In this document: piece after piece, positions 41,789 through 52,968 of the stretch
Layout: the number at the start of each line of letters is the position of its first letter
How positions within the stretch are numbered: the stretch's first letter is position 1
Source of the DNA: Polynucleobacter sp. 86C-FISCH
GTDB lineage: Bacteria > Pseudomonadota > Gammaproteobacteria > Burkholderiales > Burkholderiaceae
NCBI RefSeq assembly: GCF_018882415.1
Contig: NZ_JACVOL010000001.1
Location: 1,403,531-1,467,530 of the forward strand
Direction: 5' to 3'
DNA length: 64,000 bases
Position numbers and translations under genes: made by a program
Notes under the pieces: generated by a model
What the model was told of the DNA's origin: nothing
The model's input: only the letters and a program-made list of their open reading frames with translations
The model's database searches: none

Positions 41789-41814
41789 TGTAGTTCATTA
41801 CTAAGCTCATTCCC

Positions 41815-42642
41815 ATGTTAAAAACCAGAGTTATTACCGCCCTTGTCTTATTGGCGGTACTTCTGCCTATCTTGTTTCTACTGCCACCAATTTATATTGG
41901 CGGCTTCTTTTTAGTGGCCTTGTTAGCTGCTGCCTGGGAGTGGAGTCGTTTGCTTGCTCCTGAGGCGGGGCGTGCAGCTTGGCTATATGCTTTATTTTGC
42001 TTGGCTATTATTCTGTTTTTGCTTGGTATGCAAAACGCCTCATGGCAGTTTGCTTTATTACTGCTTGCGGTTCTATTTTGGTTCTTTATTGCGCCATTCA
42101 TATTGGCCAAAGGAATGAATCTTTCCTTGCAAAAGTTGCGACCCTTTTATGTTGTGCTTGGACTCATATTGCTTCCGGCTACTTGGTTTGCGTTAGTGTT
42201 TTTACGGGAGCTAGGCCTGATCTTTTTGCTGAGCACGATGGCTTTGGTTTGGGTTGCGGATGTCGGCGCCTACTTTGTGGGAAAAGCCTTTGGTAAACGT
42301 AAGCTTGCGGTACAAATTAGCCCAGGCAAATCAATTGAGGGTGCAATTGGTGGCTTAATACTTTGCTATGTTTACGCATTTGCATGTATCTACTATTTAT
42401 CTTTTGAATCTACTTTATTCGGCGCATGGGCAATTCGCTTTGGCTGGATTCCAATGTTCTTGATGGTGACAGTATTAACGGCCTTCAGTATTTTTGGCGA
42501 TTTATTTGAGTCTCAACTCAAACGTTTGGCAGGGGTTAAGGACTCCAGTCATTTATTGCCTGGTCATGGCGGAGTGTTGGATCGCGTAGATGCCTTGATA
42601 CCGACGATGCCGATCGCAGCGCTCTTAGCAGGGTTTATCTGA
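41815..42642 (+). CDS. cdsA: Phosphatidate cytidylyltransferase
   Basis: Makes CDP-diacylglycerol for phospholipid synthesis, 275 residues with about eight membrane helices. The family signature appears near the C-terminus: [31 protein letters not shown]. The central [20 protein letters not shown] is also characteristic. Its stop shares a base with the dxr start, so the two are coupled. Confidence 0.96.
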   Translation: MLKTRVITALVLLAVLLPILFLLPPIYIGGFFLVALLAAAWEWSRLLAPEAGRAAWLYALFCLAIILFLLGMQNASWQFALLLLAVLFWFFIAPFILAKGMNLSLQKLRPFYVVLGLILLPATWFALVFLRELGLIFLLSTMALVWVADVGAYFVGKAFGKRKLAVQISPGKSIEGAIGGLILCYVYAFACIYYLSFESTLFGAWAIRFGWIPMFLMVTVLTAFSIFGDLFESQLKRLAGVKDSSHLLPGHGGVLDRVDALIPTMPIAALLAGFI

Positions 42643-43838
42643 TGTCAGTAAAGCAGGTTGCCATTCTGGGTTCAACGGGATCTATCGGCGTCAATACGCT
42701 CGATGTGATCCGAGCACATCCAGATCGTTTTAATGTAGTTGCGCTTACTGCAGCCAAACAAGTCGATTTGCTTGCTCAGCAATGCGCAGAATTCAAGCCT
42801 GCTATCGCAGTTGTTTCTGACGCTGATGGTGCCGCTCGTTTGAGTAAGCTTCTGCTTGAGAAAAAAATCAATACACAAGTTTTATATGGGCCAGAAGCTC
42901 TGGTTAGTGCTGTTACCGATTCTCATTGCGATACCGTGATGGCTGCGATTGTGGGTGCCGCTGGATTGGTTCCTGCATTAGCTGCAGCAAAGGCTGGCAA
43001 AAGAGTGTTGCTGGCAAACAAAGAAGCTTTGGTTATGTCTGGCGATTTGTTTATGCACGCTATGAAAGAGGGTGGCGGTGCACTGCTGCCAATTGATAGT
43101 GAGCACAATGCCATCTTTCAATGCCTGCCAGAACAATTTTCTAAAGAGTCAAATCCTCGCCATGGAGTTGAGGAGCTTTGGTTAACCGCTTCAGGCGGAC
43201 CATTCAGAAATACACCGCTGGATCAGCTCGCTAGTATTACTCCTGAGCAAGCATGTGCGCACCCAAACTGGGTGATGGGTAGAAAAATTTCTGTTGATTC
43301 TGCAACGATGATGAATAAAGGCCTTGAAGTCATCGAGGCGTTTTGGCTATTTGGTTTGCCATTAGAAAAGATCAAAGTATTGATTCATCCGCAAAGCGTA
43401 GTGCATTCGATGGTTCGTTACCGTGATGGTTCCGTGTTGGCTCAATTAGGTCAGCCGGATATGCGCACTCCTATTGCTTATGGCTTGGCATGGCCAGAGC
43501 GTATTGATGCAGGGGTGGCGCCGCTGAGTTTGACGAAACTGGCATCCTTGAGTTTTGCTGAACCCGAATTAGCGCGCTTTCCTTGTCTTTCATTGGCGTT
43601 TGCTGCTGCCAAAGTAGGCGGTACTGCTCCAGCCGTTCTCAATGCTGCCAATGAAATTGCTGTAGCTGCTTTTTTAGATGAAGGATTGCCATACTTGCAA
43701 ATTCCAACTGTTGTTGAGAGCGTGTTAAATGCTATTCCTGCATCCAGCGCGAACTCTCTTGAACTGATCTTAAGTATTGATGCGCGAGCACGTGAAGCGG
43801 CAAAAGTAGTGGTGAAGGAAATTCTTTGCAAGCATTGA
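42642..43838 (+). CDS. dxr: 1-deoxy-D-xylulose 5-phosphate reductoisomerase
   Basis: Committed step of the MEP isoprenoid pathway, 398 residues. NADPH-binding [14 protein letters not shown] is at residues 10-23, [14 protein letters not shown] lies in the middle, and the metal/substrate site [14 protein letters not shown] is followed by TASGGPFR and [20 protein letters not shown]. All parts are present. It overlaps rseP by 13 bases. Confidence 0.97.
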   Translation: MSVKQVAILGSTGSIGVNTLDVIRAHPDRFNVVALTAAKQVDLLAQQCAEFKPAIAVVSDADGAARLSKLLLEKKINTQVLYGPEALVSAVTDSHCDTVMAAIVGAAGLVPALAAAKAGKRVLLANKEALVMSGDLFMHAMKEGGGALLPIDSEHNAIFQCLPEQFSKESNPRHGVEELWLTASGGPFRNTPLDQLASITPEQACAHPNWVMGRKISVDSATMMNKGLEVIEAFWLFGLPLEKIKVLIHPQSVVHSMVRYRDGSVLAQLGQPDMRTPIAYGLAWPERIDAGVAPLSLTKLASLSFAEPELARFPCLSLAFAAAKVGGTAPAVLNAANEIAVAAFLDEGLPYLQIPTVVESVLNAIPASSANSLELILSIDARAREAAKVVVKEILCKH

Positions 43839-44959
43839 TTACTCTCGCCGCTTTTTTGTTAACGCTGGGCGTACTGGTTAGCTTTCATGAGTTTGGACAT
43901 TTTTTAGCGGCTCGCTGTTGTGGTGTTCGAGTACTTCGCTTTGCGATTGGCTTTGGTAAGCCGATTTACACCTACCATGCAAAAAATAAAACCGAGTGGG
44001 TGTTGGCCTCAATTCCATTGGGTGGTTATGTGAAATTATTGGACGGTAGAGATCGTCAGCAAGTGATTTCACCAGCGGACGAGTGCCAGGCTTTTGATAA
44101 AAAGCCCCTTTGGCAACGTTCTTTGGTTGTAGCGGCCGGCCCCTTTGCCAATTTTTTCTTGGCAATCATTTTGTTTGCCTGTATTTATCTAGCTGGCGCA
44201 CCGCAATTACCGGCTGTACTGCAGGCTCCCCCCGAAAGCTCGGTAGCAGCCAAACTGGGGGTTGCCGAGGGTGATAGGGTGGTTGGGTGGCAGGATTTGG
44301 GCTCCCAAGCCGGTAGCGTGCCCCTTTTTGGTGAATTTGAGCCTGTTGCCAGCTGGAATGCTTTGCGCTGGAATCTGATGGATGCCATTACTGGGGAGGA
44401 TGGTTTTGCACTTGAGCTCCAAACTCCGTCGGGCGCTCGCCATGTAAAAGCCTTTAATGCCACAGATTTGCCGAAAATCAGCCCTGAAAAGGATCCAATG
44501 ATGGCTCTGGGCTTGCTGCCTGCGCCCAGCCCACTAGATAAGTGGCAGGAGCTCAGATTGGGCCCTCTAGATGCAGTCATATTTGCTTCGCAGAGGGTAT
44601 GGGTTATCACCAAGGTCTCCACAAGGTTAATGGCTGGTTTATTTACTGGAAGTACCTCCTTAAAGCAACTGGGCGGACCTCTCAGTATTGCGGATATGGC
44701 AGGTAAGACAGCTCAGGTGGGGTGGCAACCATTTTTAGCATTTTTAGCGCTTATGAGTATTAGCATTGGTTTGCTGAATTTGCTCCCTTTTCCGATGCTT
44801 GATGGGGGTCAGCTACTGTATGATGCATGGGAGTTGGTCGCCGGTAAGCGGATTTCGATATCAATGCAGGAGCAGTTTCAAAAACTGGGCTTTATTTTGC
44901 TGATTTCTATGTCATTGCTGGCATTGTTTAACGATTTACAACGCTATATTTCGCCTTGA
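43826..44959 (+). CDS. rseP: Site-2 metalloprotease RseP, short form
   Basis: Intramembrane zinc protease of 377 residues that cleaves anti-sigma factors and leftover signal peptides. The zinc site is HEFGH (21-25) plus LDGG (about 325-328, in [14 protein letters not shown]). E. coli RseP has about 450 residues with two PDZ domains. Here the periplasmic region is short, and only one PDZ-like domain seems to fit (about 125-215). The start is TTG inside the end of dxr. The end overlaps the TTG start of bamA. Confidence 0.92.
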   Translation: MQALITLAAFLLTLGVLVSFHEFGHFLAARCCGVRVLRFAIGFGKPIYTYHAKNKTEWVLASIPLGGYVKLLDGRDRQQVISPADECQAFDKKPLWQRSLVVAAGPFANFFLAIILFACIYLAGAPQLPAVLQAPPESSVAAKLGVAEGDRVVGWQDLGSQAGSVPLFGEFEPVASWNALRWNLMDAITGEDGFALELQTPSGARHVKAFNATDLPKISPEKDPMMALGLLPAPSPLDKWQELRLGPLDAVIFASQRVWVITKVSTRLMAGLFTGSTSLKQLGGPLSIADMAGKTAQVGWQPFLAFLALMSISIGLLNLLPFPMLDGGQLLYDAWELVAGKRISISMQEQFQKLGFILLISMSLLALFNDLQRYISP

Positions 44960-47301
44960 ATTCTCTGACATTATCTTTCCGTATTTTTGCCCGTTTCATT
45001 GCTCGCGTCTTGGTTCTTTCTGCGCTCGGGTTGAGTTTGAATGTTTCAGCGGCCGATTCTTTTGTGGTGAAAGATATTCGAGTCGAAGGTCTTCAGCGTG
45101 TAGAGCCTGGCACAGTATTTAGTTATTTACCCGTTCAAGTCGGCGATACCTTTACAGATGAGAAGGGTGCCGAATCAATCAAAGCCCTCTATGGCACTGG
45201 CTTTTTTAGAGACGTACAGATCCAAGCGCAAGGTAGCGTTCTGATCGTGATTGTTGAGGAGCGCCCAACAATTTCTCGTATTGAATTTACTGGAATGAAA
45301 GAGTTTGACCCAGAGGTTGTGCGTAAATCATTAAAAACGGTTGGCGTAGCTGAAGCCCGCTTTTATGACAAGGCTCTGATCGATAAGGCCGAACAAGAGT
45401 TAAAGCGCCAATATGTTGGTAAAGGTCTGTACGCGGCTGAGATTGTAGCTACAGTTACTCCAGTTGAGCGCAATCAGGTGGCTATTTACTTCAACATAGA
45501 CGAAGGTCCTGTTGCCAAAATCCAAGAAATTAATATCATCGGCAATGAAGCGTTTAGTGAAGGCACTTTAAAAAGTGAGATGCAGTTAAAAACAGGCGGT
45601 TGGTTATCTTGGTATAGCAAAGACAATCTCTATTCCAAGCAAAAATTAACTGCTGACTTGGAGACTATTCGCTCCTACTACCTTAACCGTGGTTACCTCG
45701 AATTTGTGATTGAATCCACTCAGGTATCGATTACTCCTGATAAGAAGGGTGTTTACCTCACCATTAGTATTCGTGAGGGAAAAAAATTCACCGTTAAAGA
45801 TGTTCGCTTAGCAGGAGAGACGCTAGGTAAAGAAGCGGAATTAATGCAGTTGATTGTTTTGAAGCCTGGGGACACATTCTCATCTGCAAAGCTTACTGAG
45901 AGTACCAAGGCAATTGCCGAAGTCCTGGGCTCCTATGGTTATGCCTTTGCGACGATTAATCCACAGCCAGATATCAGGCGTGATGTTGCTGAAGTGGATC
46001 TCACCTTGGTGGTGGATCCTGGGCGTCGCATCTATGTCCGTCAGGTGGCAATTACTGGTAATGCTAAAACTCGCGATTTGGTTATTCGTCGCGAGATGCG
46101 CCAGTTTGAAAGCTCTTGGTTTGATAGTGACAAGATTGATCTATCCAAAAAACGCTTAGGTCGTTTGGGCTACTTCACCGAGACTGATGTCACTACTGAG
46201 GATGTTCCTGGATCTCCCGATCAAGTTGATGTCAATGTAAAGGTTAAGGAAAAGCCAACTGGCGCTGTGACTCTTGGAGCTGGTTTCTCTTCAACAGAGA
46301 AGCTTATTCTCTCTGCGGGTATTAATCAGGACAACGCCTTTGGTACCGGTACTGCAGTTGGTTTGAATATGGCTTTGGGTAAGATCAATCAAAGCTTAAC
46401 CCTATCTAACTACGACCCATATTTCACAGAGGATGGCATTAGTCGATATACCGATCTGTACTATCGCTCATCTAAGCCCTTGTACTATGTTGGTGATCCT
46501 GACTATCAAATTAAGACTGTAGGTTCAAATATTAAGTTTGGCGTCCCATACACTGAAGTGGACCGTGTATTTTTTGGTACTGGTCTGGAGGCATTTCAGG
46601 TTAAAACAACTATAAATACTCCCCAGCCTTATTTGAGTTATGCGGAAAGTTATGGCATCGCAGCGCCTGGATATCCTGCAACACTAAATACATACAACGT
46701 CCCTGTAACTGTAGGTTGGTCGCGAGATGGTCGTGATAGTTCGCTCATTCCTTCCTCAGGCTCTCTGGAACAACTATCCGCAGAGGCGGGAACTCCTGCT
46801 GGGAATATGACCTTTTATCGAATATTTGGGCAATATCAAAAGTATCACTCCTTCTCCAAAGCCAATATTTTGTCCTTTAATGGTGAGGTGGGTTATGGAC
46901 AGGGTTATGGCAATCACCCATTCCCAATCACTAAAAACTACTATGTTGGTGGTATTGGTTCTGTTCGCGGTTATGCGCCAGGTTCTCTTGGACCAACTTA
47001 CCAGAATATTTATGGCCAAATTTTGCCTACGGGCGGTCAGTCTAAAATTGTTTCCAATCTTGAGTACACGGTGCCGGTTCCTGGTTCTGGTACCGATAAA
47101 ACTTTACGTGTCTTTACCTTTGTTGACGGTGGTAATGCTTTCGGCGAAAACATTAATTTAGTTCTGAGATACTCCTATGGATTGGGTTTATCATGGATAT
47201 CACCGCTTGGACCTTTGAAGTTCAGCTACGGTATTCCGTATAAGTCGCAACCAACGGACAATATCCAGCGTTTACAGTTCCAAGTGGGTACAGCGTTTTA
47301 A
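44956..47301 (+). CDS. bamA: Outer-membrane protein assembly factor BamA
   Basis: Essential insertase for outer-membrane beta-barrels, 781 residues, starting at TTG 44956, which overlaps the rseP stop (TTGA). The signal peptide ends near VSA-ADS. Five POTRA domains follow (about 33-430, the first at FVVKDIRVEGLQRVEPGTVF) and then the 16-strand barrel. The lid-lock motif appears as SVRGYAPGSLGP (VRGY in place of the common VRGF). The C-terminal beta-signal ends with Phe (QFQVGTAF). No internal ATG would preserve the signal peptide, so TTG is needed. Confidence 0.96.
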   Translation: MNSLTLSFRIFARFIARVLVLSALGLSLNVSAADSFVVKDIRVEGLQRVEPGTVFSYLPVQVGDTFTDEKGAESIKALYGTGFFRDVQIQAQGSVLIVIVEERPTISRIEFTGMKEFDPEVVRKSLKTVGVAEARFYDKALIDKAEQELKRQYVGKGLYAAEIVATVTPVERNQVAIYFNIDEGPVAKIQEINIIGNEAFSEGTLKSEMQLKTGGWLSWYSKDNLYSKQKLTADLETIRSYYLNRGYLEFVIESTQVSITPDKKGVYLTISIREGKKFTVKDVRLAGETLGKEAELMQLIVLKPGDTFSSAKLTESTKAIAEVLGSYGYAFATINPQPDIRRDVAEVDLTLVVDPGRRIYVRQVAITGNAKTRDLVIRREMRQFESSWFDSDKIDLSKKRLGRLGYFTETDVTTEDVPGSPDQVDVNVKVKEKPTGAVTLGAGFSSTEKLILSAGINQDNAFGTGTAVGLNMALGKINQSLTLSNYDPYFTEDGISRYTDLYYRSSKPLYYVGDPDYQIKTVGSNIKFGVPYTEVDRVFFGTGLEAFQVKTTINTPQPYLSYAESYGIAAPGYPATLNTYNVPVTVGWSRDGRDSSLIPSSGSLEQLSAEAGTPAGNMTFYRIFGQYQKYHSFSKANILSFNGEVGYGQGYGNHPFPITKNYYVGGIGSVRGYAPGSLGPTYQNIYGQILPTGGQSKIVSNLEYTVPVPGSGTDKTLRVFTFVDGGNAFGENINLVLRYSYGLGLSWISPLGPLKFSYGIPYKSQPTDNIQRLQFQVGTAF

Positions 47302-47318
47302 TTGTTTAAGGAAAGTTT

Positions 47319-47846
47319 ATGAAGTTCTATCAACCTTCAAAATGGATTCAAGTAGGCATTATTGCTGGTGTAACAGCAATAGCTGCCCCTCAAGTGTTTG
47401 CTCAAGACGTCGGTACGCGTGTTGCAGTTGTGAACTCTGAGAAAGTATTTAACGAGTCCAATCTCGCTAAAGCAATGCAGACTCGGTTGCAGAATGAGTT
47501 TACAAAGCGTCAGAATGATTTGCGTGACAGCGCTCAAAAAATTAAGTCTGCTGCTGAAAAGCTAGACCGTGATGCTGCTGTTATGAATGAAGCAGAACGT
47601 ATTCGTCGTCAGCGTGAGTTGGCTGATCAAGATCGCGAATTGCAGCGCAAGCAACGTGAGTTCACCGAAGATCTCAATCAGCGTACTTTTGAAGAGCGTG
47701 CAAAGATTGCAGAAAAAGCAAATGCAGTATTAAAGCAAATTGCTGAACAAAGAAAAATTGATGTCATTGTTCAAGAAGCAGCTTATGTCAGCCCTAAGGC
47801 TGATGTGACCGATGACGTTATCAAGGCTTTAAATAGCCAGAAGTAA
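47319..47846 (+). CDS. skp: Periplasmic chaperone Skp (OmpH)
   Basis: Holds unfolded outer-membrane proteins on their way to BamA, 175 residues. A signal peptide (cleavage near VFA-QDV) is followed by [20 protein letters not shown] and a long charged coiled coil (about 60-130) that forms the tentacles. It ends with a short strand region ([20 protein letters not shown]). The bamA-skp-lpxD-fabZ order is the classic one. Confidence 0.94.
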   Translation: MKFYQPSKWIQVGIIAGVTAIAAPQVFAQDVGTRVAVVNSEKVFNESNLAKAMQTRLQNEFTKRQNDLRDSAQKIKSAAEKLDRDAAVMNEAERIRRQRELADQDRELQRKQREFTEDLNQRTFEERAKIAEKANAVLKQIAEQRKIDVIVQEAAYVSPKADVTDDVIKALNSQK

Positions 47847-47851
47847 GTTTT

Positions 47852-48919
47852 ATGCCTACTGCCATTGAGCTGGCCGAACAGTTTCAAGCAAGCTTGGTGG
47901 GGGAGGCTTCCCACGCATTTACGGGCCTCGCTCCATTGGAGCGAGCGCAGTCCGACCAAATATCCTTTTTATCAAATCCGCTCTATCGCCAGCAGGCTAG
48001 TGAAAGTGTTGCTGGAGCGTTGATTGTTAGTCAGTCAGATCTTGAATTTTTGCAGGCAAATCCCAGTCTCAATTCAGCGAAGCGTGTGTATTTCGTTGCC
48101 AAAAATCCATATGCTACTTTTGCAAGAATGGCGCAACACTTTGCTAAAGCAAGCGGCCCAAAATACGAGCCTGGAGTTCATCCTAGCGCAGTAATTGATC
48201 CAACCGCCACTGTCCCACCTTCATGCCATATTGGGCCATTTGTGCAAATAGCTGCAGGTGTAAAACTTGGTGAGCGCGTTTCTATACTTGGAAACACTAG
48301 CGTTGCTAAAGATAGCGTTATTGCAAGCGACACATTGATCTATCCATCTGCATCAATTTATTACGGCACTCAAATTGGCGAGCGCTGCATTATTCATAGT
48401 GGTGCAGTGATTGGTGCCGATGGTTTTGGTTTTGCTCCTGATTTTTCTGCCAAGGGCGGAGAGTGGGTCAAGATCCCGCAGACAGGACGTGTTGTCATTG
48501 GTAATGACGTGGAGATCGGCGCATCAACCACGATTGATCGTGGTGCAATGAGTGATACGGTAATTGGCGCTGGTACCAAGATAGATAACCAGGTGCAAAT
48601 AGCGCATAACGTCATCGTGGGCGCATGTTGCGTAATAGCGGGTTGTGCAGCAATCTCTGGCAGTACCAAGATAGGTAATTTCTGCATCATTGGCGGCGCT
48701 GCTAACTTTGCAGGTCATTTGACGATTGCAGATAGAACAACGGTTTCTGGCAATACTTCGATTATTCGCTCCATTACAGAGCCTGGTCAGCATTTCACGG
48801 GCGTATACCCATCAATGCTCCACGGCGCATGGGAGAAAAACGCTGCTATTTTGCGTGGCCTAGATAAAATACGTCAGCGCTTGCGCTTACTGGATAAGAA
48901 CAAATCTTCAGAGTCTTGA
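47852..48919 (+). CDS. lpxD: UDP-3-O-(3-hydroxyacyl)glucosamine N-acyltransferase
   Basis: Third step of lipid A synthesis, 355 residues. An N-terminal uridine-binding domain ([20 protein letters not shown]) is followed by a left-handed beta-helix from about residue 105. The catalytic His region is [20 protein letters not shown], and the tract [11 protein letters not shown] is conserved. A C-terminal helix follows. Starts 6 bases after skp. Confidence 0.96.
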   Translation: MPTAIELAEQFQASLVGEASHAFTGLAPLERAQSDQISFLSNPLYRQQASESVAGALIVSQSDLEFLQANPSLNSAKRVYFVAKNPYATFARMAQHFAKASGPKYEPGVHPSAVIDPTATVPPSCHIGPFVQIAAGVKLGERVSILGNTSVAKDSVIASDTLIYPSASIYYGTQIGERCIIHSGAVIGADGFGFAPDFSAKGGEWVKIPQTGRVVIGNDVEIGASTTIDRGAMSDTVIGAGTKIDNQVQIAHNVIVGACCVIAGCAAISGSTKIGNFCIIGGAANFAGHLTIADRTTVSGNTSIIRSITEPGQHFTGVYPSMLHGAWEKNAAILRGLDKIRQRLRLLDKNKSSES

Positions 48920-48965
48920 GATTCTATAAATCAAAAATTAATATTTACTTTTCAGCGGGTCATTT

Positions 48966-49415
48966 ATGAGCACACCAATCGCAATCGACATTAACAAGAT
49001 TCTTAAATTGCTTCCGCATCGCTATCCATTCTTATTGGTCGATCGCGTTCTAGAAATCTCCCCGCGTGAAAGCATTACTGCATTAAAAAATGTCACCATG
49101 AATGAACCTTTTTTCCAAGGTCATTTCCCTGATTTTCCGGTGATGCCTGGGGTGTTGATTATTGAAGCCTTGGCTCAAACTGCAGCATTGCTGACTTTCT
49201 CTGAAGAGCGTGCTGAGGATGCGATTTACTACTTTGCAGGTATTGACGGTGCGCGCTTTAAAAAGCCTGTACTGCCTGGCGATCAGCTGATCATGACTGC
49301 TACATTAGAGCGGGGCCGTGCTGGTATTTACAAGTTTGCAGTTAAGGCAACTGTAGATGGAGAGATTGCTGCAGAAGCAAATATCACTTGTGCGGTACGT
49401 ACGAAAGGCGCGTAA
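48966..49415 (+). CDS. fabZ: 3-hydroxyacyl-ACP dehydratase FabZ
   Basis: Hot-dog-fold dehydratase of fatty-acid synthesis, 149 residues. Motifs are [16 protein letters not shown], the catalytic His in [20 protein letters not shown] (with the catalytic Glu), and the [20 protein letters not shown] tract. It shares its last base with the start of lpxA (TAATG). FabZ and the LpxA/LpxD enzymes draw on the same hydroxyacyl-ACP pool. Confidence 0.97.
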   Translation: MSTPIAIDINKILKLLPHRYPFLLVDRVLEISPRESITALKNVTMNEPFFQGHFPDFPVMPGVLIIEALAQTAALLTFSEERAEDAIYYFAGIDGARFKKPVLPGDQLIMTATLERGRAGIYKFAVKATVDGEIAAEANITCAVRTKGA

Positions 49416-50212
49416 TGACTCGGATTCATGCATCTGCTGTAGTGGACAGCAAGGCTGAGCTAGCTAGCGATGTTGAAGTAGGTCCTTATTCCGTAATCGG
49501 ACCTAACGTCAAGATTGGTGCTGGAACCAAAGTTGGCTCACATACTGTGATTGAGGGCTATACAACCATTGGCAAAGAAAATAACTTTGCACACTTTGCT
49601 GCTATTGGCGGTCCTCCACAGGATATGAAATACCGTGGTGAGCCAACCCAACTCATTATTGGTGATCGCAACACTGTTCGTGAGTTCACGACGATTCATA
49701 CCGGTACATCACAGGATGAAGGTATTACTCGTATTGGTAATGACAATTGGATCATGGCTTATGTGCATATTGCTCATGATTGTCAGGTTGGTAATCACAC
49801 GATCTTCTCAAGTAATGCCCAAGTCGCTGGCCATGTGCAAGTAAATGACTGGGCAATTATGGGTGGTATGTCTGGCGTTCATCAATTTGTTCGTATTGGT
49901 CAACATGCTATGTTGGGTGGCGCATCCGCTTTAGTGCAAGATATTCCTCCGTTTGTGATTGCTGCTGGAGATAAGGCCTCCCCTCATGGAATTAACGTAG
50001 AAGGTTTAAAGCGTCGCGGATTCTCAAGCGAAACAATTTCTGCGTTGCGCCAAGCTTATAAGGTTCTCTATAAAGATGGCCTGAGTTTTGAAGAGGCTAA
50101 AGTAGAAATTCAGAAGATGGTAGTTGCTTCTGTGGGTGATCCTGCAACTGCCGAGAAGCTTGCTCAGTTCCACGATTTTATTGCCGCCTCTACTCGCGGC
50201 ATTATTCGGTAA
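49415..50212 (+). CDS. lpxA: UDP-N-acetylglucosamine acyltransferase LpxA
   Basis: First step of lipid A synthesis, 265 residues from ATG 49415. The frame is open 9 codons upstream inside fabZ, but the normal N-terminus is [20 protein letters not shown]. The beta-helix carries the catalytic His in [20 protein letters not shown]. The tracts [20 protein letters not shown] and [10 protein letters not shown] are diagnostic. A C-terminal helical domain completes it. Confidence 0.97.
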   Translation: MTRIHASAVVDSKAELASDVEVGPYSVIGPNVKIGAGTKVGSHTVIEGYTTIGKENNFAHFAAIGGPPQDMKYRGEPTQLIIGDRNTVREFTTIHTGTSQDEGITRIGNDNWIMAYVHIAHDCQVGNHTIFSSNAQVAGHVQVNDWAIMGGMSGVHQFVRIGQHAMLGGASALVQDIPPFVIAAGDKASPHGINVEGLKRRGFSSETISALRQAYKVLYKDGLSFEEAKVEIQKMVVASVGDPATAEKLAQFHDFIAASTRGIIR

Positions 50213-50222
50213 CGGAATTACT

Positions 50223-51428
50223 TTGCCAAAGTTAGCTTGTGTAGCTGGCGAACCTTCTGGCGATCTATTAGCGGCGCCAGTACTTAGTGCGCTAAATCAA
50301 ATACCGGATATGTCCGGTCTTGAGGTGTACGGCATTGGCGGTCCTCGCATGCAATCTGAAGGCATGCGATCTGATTGGCCCATGGAAACTTTGAGTGTGC
50401 GTGGCTATGTTGAGGCTATCAAACAACTTCCGGCTATTCTGAAGTTGCGCAAAGAACTTATTCAAAATCTCCTGCATGAAGGGCGCCCCGATGTTTATTT
50501 GGGAATAGATGCCCCCGACTTCAACTTAGGCGTTGAATTGCAGTTGCGCAAGGTAGGCATTCCGACTTTGCATTTAGTTTCACCTTCGATTTGGGCATGG
50601 CGAGCAGGGCGTATTAAGAAGATTTCACAAGCTGTTGAGCGCATGCTCTGCATCTTCCCATTCGAGACCGAAATCTATGATAAGGCAGGCGTAGCCTCGA
50701 CTTATGTAGGGCATCCATTAGCTAGCGAGATTCCGCTTGAGCCCAATATCCAGCTAGCAAGAGAAAAAATCAGTCATCACTTGAAGCTTCAAAAATCTTC
50801 TCTTGAAGGCTTAGTCATTGCAGTGCTCCCTGGTAGTCGTGGATCCGAGATTGAACTTATTGCACCAGTCTTTTTTGAAACTATGCAGTTATTGGCCAAG
50901 AGATTGAAAGGTCAAAAACTTCACTTTTTAATTCCGGTGGCGACACCACGTTTGCGCGAGCCTCTTGAGCAGCTTTTGCTCAAGGCAAAAAATGCCAACC
51001 CAGATATTCAGGTTGATTTGCTCGACGGCATGGCCGATGAAGTATTAGAAGCTTCTGACGTAGTGTTAATTGCCAGTGGTACGGCCACATTACAAGCAGC
51101 CTTATGGAAAAAGCCGATGGTGATTTCTTATAAGGTACCTTGGTTAACCGCACAAATCATGAAGCGTCAGGGTTATTTACCCTACGTAGGCTTACCAAAT
51201 ATCCTTTGCGGAGAGTTTGTTGTTCCCGAGCTCTTGCAAGATGATGCCACTCCAGAGAAATTGGCTAATGCCCTGCAGGAGTGGCTGGAGCATCCGGTAA
51301 AAGTGGCCGAGCTAAAAGAGCGCTTTGCACAAATGCATGAAACACTGCGTCGACCCACAGGCCTATTGGTCGCGCAAGCAGTGGCGCAAACGATTGCCAA
51401 TAATCGCAATAAGCAAGTAAGCGCATGA
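50223..51428 (+). CDS. lpxB: Lipid-A-disaccharide synthase LpxB
   Basis: Joins UDP-diacylglucosamine and lipid X, 401 residues from TTG 50223, 10 bases after lpxA. The open frame extends 33 codons further upstream into lpxA, but the family N-terminus starts at [20 protein letters not shown], so the TTG is chosen; GGA lies about 9 bases upstream. Motifs include [29 protein letters not shown] and [17 protein letters not shown] [15 protein letters not shown]. It is slightly longer than the E. coli enzyme. It overlaps rnhB by 4 bases. Confidence 0.95.
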   Translation: MPKLACVAGEPSGDLLAAPVLSALNQIPDMSGLEVYGIGGPRMQSEGMRSDWPMETLSVRGYVEAIKQLPAILKLRKELIQNLLHEGRPDVYLGIDAPDFNLGVELQLRKVGIPTLHLVSPSIWAWRAGRIKKISQAVERMLCIFPFETEIYDKAGVASTYVGHPLASEIPLEPNIQLAREKISHHLKLQKSSLEGLVIAVLPGSRGSEIELIAPVFFETMQLLAKRLKGQKLHFLIPVATPRLREPLEQLLLKAKNANPDIQVDLLDGMADEVLEASDVVLIASGTATLQAALWKKPMVISYKVPWLTAQIMKRQGYLPYVGLPNILCGEFVVPELLQDDATPEKLANALQEWLEHPVKVAELKERFAQMHETLRRPTGLLVAQAVAQTIANNRNKQVSA

Positions 51429-52018
51429 GTCTGATTTGGGTCTGCGGTGTTGATGAGGCGGGGCGTGGACCATTAGTAGGTGCAGTAGTGGCTGGCGCTG
51501 TAGTGCTTGATCCCAATAATCCGATTGAAGGATTAAAAGACTCCAAGAAATTAACTGCTGCTCGTCGTGAATATCTCTATGAGCAAATTATGGAAAAGGC
51601 AAAGGCCTGGGGTGTTGGTGAAGCCAGCCCGCTAGAGATTGATCAGATCAATATTCTGCAAGCCACTATGCTTGCGATGCGTCGGGCGATTGAAGACCTC
51701 ACCACCCGCTTAGGCGCCTGGCCTGACAAAGCATTGATCGATGGAAATCGTTGCCCGGAGTTGCCAATTGCTGCAGAAGCAATTGTGAAGGGTGATGCTA
51801 AAGAGCCGGCTATATCCGCAGCTTCAATTGTGGCAAAAGTAACGCGTGATCGTCAGATGATGTCTCTACATGAACGTCACCCAGAATATGGCTTTGCACA
51901 GCATATGGGGTATCCAACAGAGGCTCATTTTGCAGCGCTCAAGCAATATGGCGCATGCGATCAACATAGAAGAAGTTTTTCTCCGGTACGTAAAGTGCTT
52001 GAATCGATTGAAAACTAA
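51425..52018 (+). CDS. rnhB: Ribonuclease HII
   Basis: Removes ribonucleotides from DNA, 197 residues. The N-terminal active-site tract [20 protein letters not shown] has the Asp-Glu pair. A further Asp lies in [13 protein letters not shown], and [20 protein letters not shown] completes the site. It overlaps lpxB by 4 bases (ATGA). The lpxB-rnhB order is standard. Confidence 0.97.
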   Translation: MSLIWVCGVDEAGRGPLVGAVVAGAVVLDPNNPIEGLKDSKKLTAARREYLYEQIMEKAKAWGVGEASPLEIDQINILQATMLAMRRAIEDLTTRLGAWPDKALIDGNRCPELPIAAEAIVKGDAKEPAISAASIVAKVTRDRQMMSLHERHPEYGFAQHMGYPTEAHFAALKQYGACDQHRRSFSPVRKVLESIEN

Positions 52019-52032
52019 GTTATGAATAAGCC

Positions 52033-52857
52033 ATGAACTTTGATCTCATTACCTCCAAAGAGAATCCTTTATTTAAGGAGGTTCGCAACCTGCAAGCCAC
52101 AGGCTCGAAGGGGCAAAAGGCTAGGTTAGCAAGCGGCCAAGCATTATTGGAAGGTATTCATCTTGTCCAAACTTGGGTGGGTGATCCCTCTTTAACAACC
52201 CTTCTAACTTCAGAAGTGGGCTTAAAAAATACAGAGATCTCACAGGCCGTCTACGAACATCTCGAGATTTGTCCTGAGACCAAGGTATTTCAGTTGGATA
52301 GTGCACTCTGGGATCTTCTATCGGATTTAGTAAACGCACCTCATATTGCTGGTCTATTAAACCTTCCTAAATCAACGATTACTTCACCACAGTCAATTGC
52401 AACCTTAGAAGGTGATGTAGTGATATTGGATCGCGTGCAAGACGCCGGAAACGTAGGGTCAATTTTGCGTACTGCAGCTGCAGCTGGATTTACACAAGTG
52501 ATTGCATTGTCTGGTTGCGCCCATCTATGGTCTGCCAAGGTATTGCGTGCCGGAATGGGCGCTCACAAATTACTAGATTTATATGAAGGTTGGTCTAACC
52601 AGCAGGTATTGAGCGCTGTAACCGCGCAATTATTGGCCACTACAGCCGATGCGGAACATGACTTGTACTCTCTAAAGAAAGATCTGCTGCATCCAGTTGC
52701 TTGGGTGATGGGTAGTGAAGGCCAAGGAGTGTCTGAAGATATTCTTGCTCAGGCTAAGGGTGTATCTATCCCTATTGATCCTAGAGTAGAGTCACTCAAC
52801 GTCTCAACAGCGGCAGCTGTTTGTTTATTTGAGACCATTAGAGCAAGACGTACCTAA
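52033..52857 (+). CDS. SpoU/TrmH-family RNA 2'-O-methyltransferase
   Basis: RNA methyltransferase of the SPOUT class, 274 residues. An N-terminal substrate-binding domain (LITSKENPLFKEVRNLQATG) is followed by the knotted catalytic domain. Motif 1 is DRVQDAGNVGSILRTAAAAG, motif 2 WVMGSEGQGVSEDI and motif 3 IPIDPRVESLNVSTAAAVCL. It probably methylates rRNA (RlmB-like or TsnR-like); the target cannot be told by eye. It ends the long plus-strand block. Confidence 0.9.
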   Translation: MNFDLITSKENPLFKEVRNLQATGSKGQKARLASGQALLEGIHLVQTWVGDPSLTTLLTSEVGLKNTEISQAVYEHLEICPETKVFQLDSALWDLLSDLVNAPHIAGLLNLPKSTITSPQSIATLEGDVVILDRVQDAGNVGSILRTAAAAGFTQVIALSGCAHLWSAKVLRAGMGAHKLLDLYEGWSNQQVLSAVTAQLLATTADAEHDLYSLKKDLLHPVAWVMGSEGQGVSEDILAQAKGVSIPIDPRVESLNVSTAAAVCLFETIRARRT

Positions 52858-52895
52858 AAAGCATCTATTCTAATAATTACAATAATTAAGTTTGC

Positions 52896-52926
52896 TTGGT
52901 ATACACTCGATCTAGATTCTTATAAA
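52896..52926 (+). promoter_or_regulatory. Putative promoter of the 158-residue exported protein
   Basis: TTGGTA (52896-52901) and TATAAA (52921-52926) are 19 bases apart in an AT-rich gap of 111 bases. They suggest separate control of the exported-protein gene that follows. A site TTTAAAGG near the ATG may assist ribosome binding. Confidence 0.35.
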
Positions 52927-52968
52927 TATTAATTCTTTATTAAAATTTACTACTTTAAAGGTTAGCAA

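Noticed and set aside
50124..50222. 33-codon upstream extension of lpxB into lpxA
   Set aside because: The added stretch is lpxA read in another frame; the family N-terminus starts at the TTG at 50223.
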